Position numbers and translations under genes: made by a program
Notes under the pieces: generated by a model
The model's input: the letters and a program-made list of their open reading frames with translations, nothing else
The model's database searches: none
Told to the model about the DNA's origin: nothing
NCBI RefSeq assembly: GCF_910592395.1
Contig: NC_088325.1
Span: forward strand, 14,820,109-14,884,108
Source: Lineus longissimus
Lineage: Eukaryota; Nemertea; Pilidiophora; Heteronemertea; Lineidae
Length of the DNA: 64,000 nt
Reading direction: 5' to 3'
Part shown: positions 25,101 to 35,930 of the stretch, piece by piece
Layout: each line of letters begins with the position of its first letter
Numbering within the stretch: position 1 is the first letter of the stretch

Positions 25101-27923
25101 GTGAACGCACCACATCATATAGGCATTTGTCTGTGGTTCGCTCATATTTCTGGGAACCGCTGTGTGATGTTAACGGTGCTAACTTGCGGATTGCCTGTTG
25201 TGTTCAGTAAAGCCTGTTTGACCAATAGTAAGTAGGCCTACAGCTCTCAAGGTGCCCTGTCGGGTGCCATACAAAGTTCAAATGAAATCTATTAACAAGA
25301 TCAAACACGTGAAAATTCAACTCTCCTTCATGATGGTTCTTTTGGCCTTTGACCACTTCACTAATTCAAACCTTCCACGGTTCATCAAGCCTAGCTTCTT
25401 TACTCTCCATCACCTTCATACCACCTGGTTGAACCTTCCGTTTTGTAACAGTGGCATCCATCAAAAAGACCCCAACCGCCGTGGGCTGTCTGACGTTACA
25501 GCAGTATGTTTTTTACACTTAATACTCAGACCAAGGTCGCTTATAGCTTCGTATTACATGGTGAAAAGTATCCGCCCGTTCATATTTATGTAAAAGTGTC
25601 ATCCATCAAGTTCTTAGGAACTTTCCATAGTGTGAGGTCAGATATACTGGTGTCGATATCATTTTACATCAAAACTATTTTGTAAATTTAACAAATCAGC
25701 CACGTCTGTTTCTTTTCTCTGTTTCCTTTTAACACCTGGCAGTGGTAACTTCTCTGGTAACTGATCTAAGGGAGGCATCCGCAGGCTGTTGGGTACCAAT
25801 TAGAGATAACGTTGCACCACTTTTTTTTTTTTTGTGATCATCAGATCATGAGAGCCAGTTTCTTTCACCAATACCATCATACCACCTGGTATTTTTGTTT
25901 TTTGCAAACAAAATCAAAGTTGGCATGAAAATGTTTCTGGTAGGCTCTCGTCATCGAATAATCGTCGCTTGGAAATATTTTGCTCGAGTCACACTTTCCT
26001 TAGTAAGCGTTGACCATGATCGGAGTTTTCTGGTCTCTGTGATAGCGTGACATGCAAAAACTAAAAGCTCACTTCCAAACTGTAGATCAGCCAAATCTTT
26101 TCCGTGGCTGTTTCTGATGAAGAAGATGGATGTCTAATTGATTGATTAGCTCCCGTCAACTGGTCAGCCTTCCCTCGTGATAATCCATGACTCATGTTAT
26201 TTCATTAGCCACTTAAAGATTTCAGTCTTGTGAGTCATTTTCTCCGATATCGAACTGAACGGATCAACTGTTGCAACCGTCGGAAGATTTACAGCTCAAT
26301 GGCCAAGGATCAAGGATCAAGCGTAGGAGCAGTACAACTGCCCAATCGTTTTCCTAGGTTTTATCACCAGTCTGATAGACTCGGTCATGAATGCTCCACC
26401 ACTACCGTAGCGTTATGTATCCTTTGGCCCATATTCCATTTCGGATGACCTATAGGCTTATCATGACGGCACTTTCTCACCCTGATGCAACTGTCAGAAA
26501 AGTTACAGATCAGTGGCCAGGGACGAGACACAAGAACTGTCAAACTGCCCACTAGTTTAATTGACCTCGATTTTTTTCACCAGTCTGACACATGCTTAGC
26601 TAAATGAATGTTCCGGCCACCACTATCAGAAGGGGCGTACCCTCGGGGGGCGTACAGTATAGGGGAAAGGGTCAGGCAGCAGTTAGACTCCATTTGTCCT
26701 GTTGCTTGTTTTCGGTTTAGGCGTCGATCTGACCAAGGTTGCTCATCATATCATGACGGGGGGTGGGGGATCAATTAGTCATTTCATTTTAATCTTTGGC
26801 GAGCGTCAATATCCGTGCCCTTGAGTCGTTAATCATCATCATTCGTCTGTCGGACCGTCAATCACCCGTATCGATGACTAAAAGATTGAAAAATCTGGGA
26901 AATTTATATTTACTGGCGTCTTAGTTTTTTGTAGGGCTTCATGCAATATGTAGCAGTTCTTCTCTTGTGATAAGAACAACCTTTTCACATCCCTTCCTGC
27001 GTTGATTTCATGTGCTTGAGTTAATGTTTTAAAATCCTAAGCTTTGTTTGAAAGACAACTTGCATCAAATGTTCGCTGTCTACTTCAAAGCAGTGCTTTC
27101 GATTTAAACGCAGTATACATTCATGACAGCTAAATGCCTTTGAAATACCACGCCTTTGATTTTGGTAAAGTCAAAGAGAAGTCGATTTGGCCACAACCTG
27201 TAGAGCGTGGTGATGTTTTTTGTCTCAGCAGTGAGCTTACCAAGTGACATGCATCTATATCAAAGGCGTTAATCCCCTGACTCAGAAAACAGTTGCTATT
27301 TCACCACATTTCAGAATTGAAGTGTTGCCAGAGCATCTGCTTAAAAAGGCTTAGCTTGACTCACAGACGCCTCAGGTGGAATAGTTTCAATTTTGGTCGA
27401 GTTTTAAATTTACACTTTGCATTAATTTGCATACATGTCAGCCTTGCAGCAATTTGCGTTTTGCATTTTTTACCAATTATTAGTCATGGAACTTGTGTAT
27501 GCCTGCAGGTTGTGTATGGTAATTCTAGAAATTTTACAAATGTATCTCTTCGCGTTAATACATGACAACCCACGTGATAACTTGTAACATTTCCAATTGT
27601 GAAGTATGTCCTTTGGCTGTCAGAATTTGCTTGTTGCTCTCGTTGATAGAATAACCTTAAACCGCAAACCGCAAACCATAGACTCAATGAGTAGAATTCA
27701 ACTGAAACCTACCAGTGAAACTTTTTTTTCGTCTCCTACAGATGTTAGGTGTTTATTACCGACGGCTAATTTTGTTCCCGTGTAGAAGCTAATGGTAGAC
27801 CAATGACTTATCCTATTTAGAATAGTTGCTTCCTTCAGGTGAACCATCTCAACTCTAAGCGATTGGTTTTCTCACTGCTTTCTCACAACACTGTGATTAG
27901 TTGATGCAGTAAAGTGCCTTTTT
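22133..27923. other. Intergenic DNA, no gene recognised
   Basis: Only short frames occur. Local features are a T13 run (25821-25833) and a diverged duplication at 26230-26636, listed separately. A tRNA-like phrase near 23330-23360 lacks a B box. Confidence 0.45.
26230..26636 (+). repeat. Diverged tandem duplication, period about 230 bp
   Basis: Two segments (about 26230-26412 and 26464-26636) share an ordered series of matching blocks: a TTTCTC start, GCAACxGTC, TTACAG-TCA-TGGCCA, CAACTGCCCA / CAAACTGCCCA, TCACCAGTCTGA, and GAATG-TCC-CCACTA. Between blocks they have diverged by substitutions and small indels. This looks like an old local duplication or two adjacent copies of one repeat. It has no coding potential that I recognise. 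Confidence 0.5.
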
Positions 27924-27975
27924 AGCTCACCTCTTAGCAGAGGTGAGCTTATCCCATACCGTGGCGTCCGCCGTC

Positions 27976-28012
27976 CGTCGTCGTCGTCGTCGTCGTCGTC
28001 GTCCGTCGTCCG
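27976..28012 (+). repeat. (CGT)n microsatellite
   Basis: A run of CGT triplets, interrupted by TCCGTCGTCC, lies just inside the left end of the repeat element. In one frame it reads as a short arginine run, which is a by-product of the repeat and not a protein. Confidence 0.9.
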
Positions 28013-28018
28013 TTAGCA

Positions 28019-28920
28019 GGGCACGTTTCGTAACTGTTAGAGCTATTGAGTTGAAACTTGGTACACATGTACCCTTATGTAATGACACCTTGGAGACCAA
28101 GTTTCGGTTTGATTCGTTTCATGGTTTGGCCACCAGGGGGCTAAACGTTAAAAGTGAAAATATGCAATATCTCCCTTAATAGTAGTCGGGAAATTTTGAA
28201 AAAAATATGGTAGGTACTTCTAGCAAAGGTGCATCATATATCCTCCGGGTTTTTGATTTGACCTCCTTTTCAAGGTCACAGAGGTCAAATGGTGTAAATT
28301 GGCCGTTAGGATGTAACGATGGCACGTTTCTAAACTGCAATGACTATTGATACTAAATTTAGTACACATTTACCCCTTAGTCAGGTGATCTCAGGGACCG
28401 AAGTTTGGTCCAATATGATTCACCACTTGACCACCAGGGGGCAAAATCCAAAAACCTTAAAAATGTGATTATTCCTTAACTTCTTGCCCGATTGCCACCA
28501 ATTTGATATCATGGGTACATCTAACCACCATACAGTATATGTCACACAGGTTTTTAATTTGACCTTCTTTTCAAGGTCACAGAGGTCAAATGGCGTAAAT
28601 TCGCCGTCAGGCCGTAACTATGGCACGTTTCTTAACTGCAATGACTATTGATCACAAATTAAGTACACATGTACCCCTTGGTCAGGTGATCTTAGGTACC
28701 GAAGTTTGGTGCGATCTGATTTGCCATTTGGCCTCCAGGGAGGGGGCCAAATCCTAAATTCTTCAAAATGCCATTATTCCTAGTAATGACTTGCCCGATT
28801 GGCACCAATTTTATATCATAGGTACATCTAATTCTAACAACCATTCAATGTGTCACCTGGGTCTTCTTTGATTTGACCTACTTTTCAAGGTCACAGAGGT
28901 CGAATGTACTGTAAATTGGC
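28019..28920 (+). repeat. Three tandem 301-bp units, each with a DR3 motif
   Basis: Each unit contains, in order, GGCACGTTTC, an ACTATTGA-type block, a TACACATGTACCC block, a GACC(G/A)AAGTTT block, CCACCAGGGGGC and a TTTCAAGGTCACAGAGGTC block. The last block holds two AGGTCA half-sites in the same orientation separated by three bases (CAG), at 28273-28287, 28574-28588 and 28888-28902; the second half-site of the third copy is AGGTCG. Units differ by many substitutions, so the array is old, but the half-site block is among the best-kept parts. Confidence 0.8.
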
Positions 28921-29041
28921 CATTTTGGGGAAATTGTAATTGCTTGGACCTACATCAAACCTAACACTACATGACACAATACCATGCTCTTTATCCATCT
29001 TTCCTCCACATGAGGTGAGCACAATGGCCCTGGCCATTTTT

Positions 29042-30851
29042 TAACATGGCAGTTATGGAGACAGCTTTAAATGGTCGGTTACCCTGATTACAGCAGATAC
29101 CAAGCCATTGTTATCGGACATTTTCTTAATTAAACAGGCATGCGTACATATTATGTGATAGCAAGGATATTTCCTTGATGTTACCCATTTAGGCTTTGCA
29201 GCAAAACTTTAGTGTATGGTCTCAAATTCCATTCCCTAGCTGTCTGTTGAAAAATCAGAGTGGCTGAGACCCTGGACCAGCTTAGTGTCATTTACCTTAA
29301 ATTCTCCCATTTGGTCTGCAAAGATATAATGTCAACATCATCAGACTTCAAACTGATACTGTGGACATGATACTCAGTATCAATACCAGTACGTTTGAAA
29401 GTTTAGATAAGTGTTATTGTAAGTTAGATCTACATGCCTTCGTTTTACTTGGAGTTGTTTTTTTTCTGACCCTACGGCTCAAGCTAGGTGTACGTGCCTA
29501 AACAGTGTAACAGGCTGATAAAAAGTATTAGTGGTGTGAAAATCACTCAATGAAAGCTAACTTACTGTGTGATATTTCAAAAACAATGCGTCCCCAGTAA
29601 AGGCCATTTGTTGTTTTAGTGACAAAACCTAGTGCTGTTGTCAATTTCCTTTCCTCTGTCAGTTGGAAGTCTATCAGACTTTGAGCCTGGGCAGGATAAG
29701 CCTTTTTCACCTGGAACATCTTCCCCTTTCTCTAGGGTATCAACGTATTCGGATTTCAAACAAAGAATACGATGCCTTAGGTACGATGCTGGTACACGCT
29801 AACAGTCTGACAGAAGTACACGTCGATGTATGTTATACCAGTATCTCTTTCATTCTTGTTGATTCATCTACCGAAATATAGTGCAAATGGTAAAGTTGAG
29901 CAAAGTTTTAAATGCTTCCGCGTAAATACTTGAAAGTTGATTAGCCATCGACTTCCCGAGGTTGGCAAGTTCCGACAGTTAACAGTACTTCAGTTTCAGT
30001 GGCTCCTGCGAACACTATACCATCATCATTAACAATTCAAACGTTTGACAAGCACAAGATCGGTTTTGGATTTATTTGAACCTGATGTGTCCTCTGTAGA
30101 GGGAACATTTTGAGAAATATCGATTGCAGTTTTTGTTTTCACAATAGCAGTTGAAAGCTACAATTTTTGTACACTACCAAAGGCAGTGCTATCTGTCCAC
30201 TCCGACATGAACGATGGAATGCGCAGCCATCGTGATGAAATGATGATTAAGGCAACACATGCAATCTGCAATATTGATGGTGGTTTTTTCCCACTTGTAT
30301 TTCAAAATGAAAGAGCTATGGAAATTCTGAACAAGGAAGATAGGAGGAAGTATCACTCGATAAAGTGACACATATGACTATACTTTACCATCTGTGTCTA
30401 CAATTAGTCACACAATACACGCTATGACCAAACAGTATGAATGCCATAAAAAGAGCCATCCTACATATAACATAAAACCTGGCGACATATATAATATAAT
30501 ATTATCAAAATTCCTCGAAATTAGAGTTCTCAATCGGAATTACAAATTCCGGCGGTGTTTTTATCTGGTGGACAATGTAATATAGTATGTGTGATTAGAT
30601 CTCTAATCAACAATGCACAAAGTGCTACTTCCTGGTGCCACACGACCGTCTACACATTTGAACACGAAGAGGTTTTGTGCAACTTCGTTTCAAGTTAAAG
30701 ACAACAAGTGTCATTTTACTTCACGGGCACCAAGCGTTCCCATGTATAGTCAATCAAAAGATTGTTTCTCGCGCAGCCAAATTTACCGGGGAACTGCTTG
30801 GTGTCACTTAGACTTTTTTGTGATTGTTATTGCTGTTACATACCTGGTGTG
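29042..30851. other. Intergenic DNA, no gene recognised
   Basis: Only frames under about 125 codons occur and none has a recognisable domain. The longest (30613-30990) runs into the T/G-rich repeat and is an artefact of it. Confidence 0.45.
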
Positions 30852-30956
30852 TTTTGGGTTGTTTTTTTGTTGTTTTTTTTGTTGTTTTTTGTTGTTGTTT
30901 TTTGTTGTTGTTTTTTGTTGTTGTTTTGTTTTTTGTTTGTTTTTTCCCCTGCATTT
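30852..30956 (+). repeat. T/G-rich (TTTTTTGTTG)n low-complexity tract
   Basis: About 105 bp consist almost only of T runs broken by single or paired G, with an approximate TTTTTTGTTGTTG pattern. It lies about 65 bp upstream of the LINE-like 3' end and may be an expanded tract within that element. Confidence 0.85.
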
Positions 30957-31017
30957 TCTTCCTTTCTTTTTCATATTGCCTTGTGGCTAAAATATAGAAT
31001 ATATGTATGTACCAAAC

Positions 31018-31125
31018 TGTGCAGCCAGGGCTGCTAATGTCCCCTCGGGGACCTTAGCCCTGGCTAAATTCATCTTTGTATATTAGATATGTTTTTTGTC
31101 ATAATAAAAATACAATTCAATTCAA
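31018..31125 (+). mobile_element. 3' end of a LINE-like retroelement
   Basis: A strong stem-loop (31024-31064, arms GCCAGGGCTGCTAATGTCCCC and GGGGACCTTAGCCCTGGC around a two-base loop, with one internal bulge) is followed by a T-rich spacer, AATAAAAATA and a short terminal tandem repeat (AATTC AATTC AA). A 3' hairpin followed by short terminal repeats instead of a long poly(A) is typical of CR1/L2-type non-LTR elements, where reverse transcriptase recognises the RNA end. No reverse transcriptase frame lies upstream, so this is a severely 5'-truncated copy. Confidence 0.6.
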
Positions 31126-34100
31126 CAACAAGTGAAATGAGATGAAATAATCGATCACCGCCTCCCCTCGTCAGATGGAACCATTTCCTCTTTTTCTGGT
31201 TTTGATGTAAATGATACTTAACTTTTACCTTTTTGTCCCGTAAATGTCATTGAATGTCAAGCTGCATTACAGCCCTTGCAAACATCTTTGAGAATCACAG
31301 GATATTTTTTACCATGAGCTTAAAACAAGCATAAATTTTAAACTCTCATGTACTGATTAATTTGATCAAAATTATATGCAGCCCACGCTTATATATCAAA
31401 CGCAATTTTGAAGTGAATCATTTTGGAGAGGTTTTGGATTCTGCTGCTTTTGACACATACTGCATACTGTTTCGGACCCAAACGTGTTTGAAGCTCATTT
31501 TTCTTTCGCATTCGTATTAACATCATTAATCAAGTTTCAGTTGCTTACATTTGGATAGTTAGTTTCAAAATATCTGATAACCTTTCAAGAAAAGTTCTCA
31601 TAACATTTAAGGCCAGACTCGATCACTTTTTTATGGAGTTGTATTATCAGAGAACCTTGGTGGCGTTTCACAAGGCAGTACCCCTCAGACTTATACTACA
31701 AAGCGCTTTATGCATGTAGGTGACATTCTGCACTGTACAACGTACGAGTCATTTGGTCACTCATCCGAGGCTGAAGCCGGTTGGGAACAGTGACGATCAG
31801 AACTGGAAGTTTACGAGTGAATTTGTGAATTTGTGATTTCCTGCATTCACAGTAGAGTGTCAGGCCTGCGCTAAGATTAGCAGAACTTACCAAGAGCCAC
31901 CTTGTCATGGAGGCCAAAGAATAAACACTGCAAATGGTTCCACTTAAGAGTTGAGTGCACTTGAAAAAAATCGTAAATATTTTCCTTGACTCGATATAGA
32001 TTAGATGGTATTACAGAGAGAGCTTGTCTTCGGAGACGCGAATTTTTAAAGCTGTAATGTACGTTATAACTGCAGTGTTTTTTTAGCAACTCCAGAGTAA
32101 ATAGTCTAGCTATTATAAAGGAAAATGTGTTATGGAAGTATGCTGGGCAACTTCTTCATACTTGCTGGAACATTTAACACACACAGTATGGTGTTCCAAT
32201 TCGGAACAATAACTCATAAACTTCCAGTTACATGTGAGATGCACAAAAAATCGTGTGATCACTCAATCGTGTATTTCATGATGATGTTAACAAAGAGTGA
32301 ATGTCCCAGTATTAGAGTAAAAGGAATTGTTTGTAGAGTTCTTGACGTCTTTTGGAGGCATGACTATGCGATTGAGATTGTGTCGAACTCGCTTTACTAG
32401 TAACTCGAGACTACTGAACCGTTCCACTCCTAAAATAGTACAACGGTTATCAATTCGGAGTGTCCTCCTATCTCGGACTGTCTCGGTGCTGTAACTGTGG
32501 ATGTCACATCGTATTACGTATTGATGACCCGGGACTGATTTCACCCAACTCAGCGCACGATCGATCACTGTCCTGTGTCCTCATACGTCCTATGATCTGC
32601 TTAGTATTCAAAATTGGCCAAATATCATTTCTCGGTAACGTGTATACCTCGGAGGTGACAACAGGACGTCACTGGCGCCTGGGAGTAACACTGTATTACC
32701 CATGAGGAGGACCAGTGGTGTTGAAATCGCCTAATAAATTTTCCATGACTTGTTGATGGGTTTGTATGTCCAGTTTTAGTACGTTGAATATTCTGGTTGT
32801 CGATGATAGAATATTTTTGGGAAAATTCGCTGCATTGACGTGTTTTAGTCATACAGTGTACGTCGGTTCATGACATTCTGACACTTCGAGTGTATGTCAT
32901 GTCATAGTATCCTCACACGTACATTGACATTGATGAATGGCTGTTGTGGTGAGGGACCTGATTGATCCCCGAGAGTTTATATCAGGACAACTTCATGTCA
33001 GACAGCATCCGTTTTCAAAGAAATATCGCCATTCCATGTTTGCTGTTTTGGCTGCATAAATATGGTGTCGGTGTATCCGGAAGTATAGTTGATAGTGGCA
33101 TAAGTCAAATAAAACTTTAAATAGGGGACACACCTTGATAATTACTATTATTAATCCCTTCCCTCAGGGAAAACGTTCTTTTGCACAAAACTTGACAACC
33201 TTTCAATATCAAATATAGATTTTAGCTTGTCACTGCCTCAAAATGCGTGACACCGATGTTTCTTCAAATCACTTCGTCAGTTGTCATGTTGACCGTTGTC
33301 TCTCGATATGTACGAGTATAGCCACATTGTGGGTAGTTTTCGGAGGGCTATTGCCTTGGGTCATTCTGACAACCAGCACAGACAAAAAGGGTAATAAGCC
33401 GAACAAAAGCAATTGATATTTTGTGCCACACCCTAATCCCTTCATGGTCGTGCTGGTGATCAGTTGCCTCCGGAGAATATCAACTCTAAGCGGATCAACC
33501 TGCCTCATCATCTGCCAACAGAGAAAAAAACAACAAAGAGCATTGCGGATTTTTGTCATGAAGCTACGTGTTTGGGTCATTAGGTTTGTCAGCTGGTTGA
33601 TTGGTTTGGGGAAGCCATACGAGTATTGATACGTTGGACAGATACCCCGCTGACCCTCCCCGCACTGTTTCTGTGTGTTACACTCGTATGGCTGCGCTGG
33701 CCAAGTAGTGCTTGCGAAGGCAGGCCTTTTGACCAAAAGACGTCTTCATTCAGAGTGACACATTATCCAACCAAGCATTGTAGTGTCAAATGGCCTTTAG
33801 ATCTTCCGTCAACTTCGTGAACCGAGGCAAAGTTTAGCAATGACTTTGTTTTTGTCAAACCCAAAGTTACGCTGTTCGAAGTTGAGAACATTGTAAGTCA
33901 AGACTCATTCGTCGAAGTCCGCACCTTTTCTATCATAGAGAAAAAAGCATCGGAGATCCGTGCCGCTTTGTTACTAAAGCAGCAGAGGAAAATACTAGTC
34001 CCAGCGAGGACACATGAAGATGAGGTAAAAAGTGCCAATGTCTGGTGCACCACTTTATCATTTCATGCTAATTGTGAAGGGTTACACTCTCATTATCATA

Positions 34101-35713
34101 TATCTTGCCTTACCACATTTAGTATCACTAATATGATTCGCTGTAAATGGATTTTGCAACATGGAAGTGAGTTCTCTCCTAAATTAGGTGATTATTGCCA
34201 TCACTCTTCAACTGAGAAATCATTTTGACTGACTGGCTTATTGTGGTTGATACTTTGTACATTGTCGAGTCAGTAAAAGTGGAGGCGTGTTTAACCCAAA
34301 ACAAACTTCATGTCTCGTTGGAGATTCCAAAGGGGATATATTTTGAAATCAGTAGCCAGCTTGAATTCACAATGGGGTTGGAAAAGTTTGAAATTCGGTC
34401 TAATATAAGAAAATCAACAAAACGGCAGTGTATCAAGCAACCTTATACTTGATATATGCTCCAGTTTTTTCTAGATTTTCCGTTGCGTTGAAAATACACA
34501 CAGGTAGTTAAAAAAGACTTTGATATTGAAAACATCCGCGTAGCATGATATTAAACATCCGATAGACCAGAATGGCATAGACAATACCGCCATTGTACAT
34601 CTGTGCCGCAAAATAAGCGGGCAAAACTCAATTTCCTGAAGATTATTCTGTCACCAGCAAAGCCGTGATGGCAAATATATTGTTCCGGAATGCAGACTTG
34701 TCATTTTGCGGATTATTTGCTTCAGATGGTGATTAGCGCTGGTACTGATCGATCGGAATGGATATAATTATTGGAATATTGATGTAGATATTAATGCGAT
34801 ATTTATAGCGTTATCACCTCATCATTTTGTCCCATGTCCTGGGTAAAGGCATCTTGAGGACAAGGGCATCGACGCTACTTAAGCATTATTTGTGTGCAGG
34901 TTATGGTTTTTGAGAATTTGAGTTAAAGCGGACCTGAATAAGCATGTTAAGAAAAATTTAAGAAAATCGAACAGCTTGTTCTATATCCTATCTTTGGTTG
35001 GCCTTACACGTTCACTGGATTGGTGGCAAACGAACTTTGATGAAAACAATGCTTCGTAGATCATGCAGCTCTGGCGGCCAAACTCCCACGACGCCGTCAA
35101 TTTCAGTATGGTCCTAATTGTGTCTTGCCAAAACGCCTCATCATCTAAGGGTGGTGAAATTAGTCTGGCGTTATAATCATGATGGATGGGCGTAATCTTT
35201 AATACTTGATACTGAAGCACATTACTTTCGAATTATTAGCAAAATATTAAGACTGATGAGCGTTAACTTATGCAAGCAATCGAGTTAAGATGCATCGAGA
35301 GGATCCAGGAGCTAAATTAAGGTCATCTTGAGGATGCTGTGGCCAGCTAGTGAACATTACAAAGGATGCATTCTGGTATCTACAGAATCAAACAAATTAC
35401 TTTTCACATTGCTAGAACGAGATGACTTGTACCATGCGGTTATAATTTTTTTTAGCAATTTTCTTCTAGTTGTGTTGAATTACATTGTATGATTACACTT
35501 GCCCCCACGAAACATGGACGTTGAACCAGTCGTTTAAGAGTAATGCTTTATGTTTAGGAAATAAGTGAATTTATATCTTTTGACTTTGAACAATACCCAG
35601 GGAATCATAATTTCAAGATTCCATCTCGATAAGTGCATTTTCGTTTGACGTTCAATGATGTATGATCAGGAGAAAGTAATTTGGTAGACATTTGTTGCGT
35701 TGTTGGATGTTTA

Positions 35714-35930
35714 TGGTCCGAGTTATGCTGCTCAGGGTATTATACCAGGCAATATTAAAGACCCGACTATGCACCAGACCTCCATCATGGTCTGAGTTAC
35801 TACTAGTAAAACTAGAAAGCCGGACCCGAGTGATAATTGCTCCAGACCATGCTTATGGTCAGAGCTACGTGGTGCAATAAACAAGATAATATTGAAGACG
35901 AGTCTGCCAGAAAATCATCAGGACCTAACC
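35714..35930 (+). repeat. Weak diverged tandem repeat, period about 72 bp
   Basis: Three segments begin with ATGGTCCGAGTTA (35714), ATGGTCTGAGTTA (35789) and ATGGTCAGAGCTA (35857). The first and third share a later AATATTAAAGAC / AATATTGAAGAC block. The middle unit is much diverged and contains stops in the frame open in the first. It may be an old minisatellite or decayed coding repeat; I cannot choose. Confidence 0.35.

Larger units (their letters stand above)
27924..29041. mobile_element. Non-autonomous repeat element with internal 301-bp repeats
   Basis: The element opens with a perfect hairpin (AGCTCACCTCT tagc AGAGGTGAGCT, 27924-27949), followed by a CCGTGGCGTCCG segment and a CGT microsatellite. 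Its body is three successive units of about 301 bp, beginning at GGCACGTTTC near 28020, 28320 and 28621. It closes near an AGGTGAGC at 29013-29020 and a short T run. No protein is encoded. I recall similar 'agctcacct / ccgtggcgtcc' repeats from marine invertebrate genomes, but the class is unknown to me. The exact 3' boundary is uncertain. Confidence 0.6.

Noticed and set aside
27943-28179. Arginine-rich frame suggestive of a nucleic-acid-binding peptide
   Set aside because: It is the CGT microsatellite inside a repeat element that has no other coding signal.
30613-30990. 125-codon frame with a strongly hydrophobic Phe/Cys/Val end, resembling a membrane helix
   Set aside because: The hydrophobic part is translated from the T/G-rich low-complexity tract.
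33284-33736. 150-codon minus-strand frame with scattered cysteines
   Set aside because: No domain or splice-site support, and overlapping plus-strand frames are similarly open.
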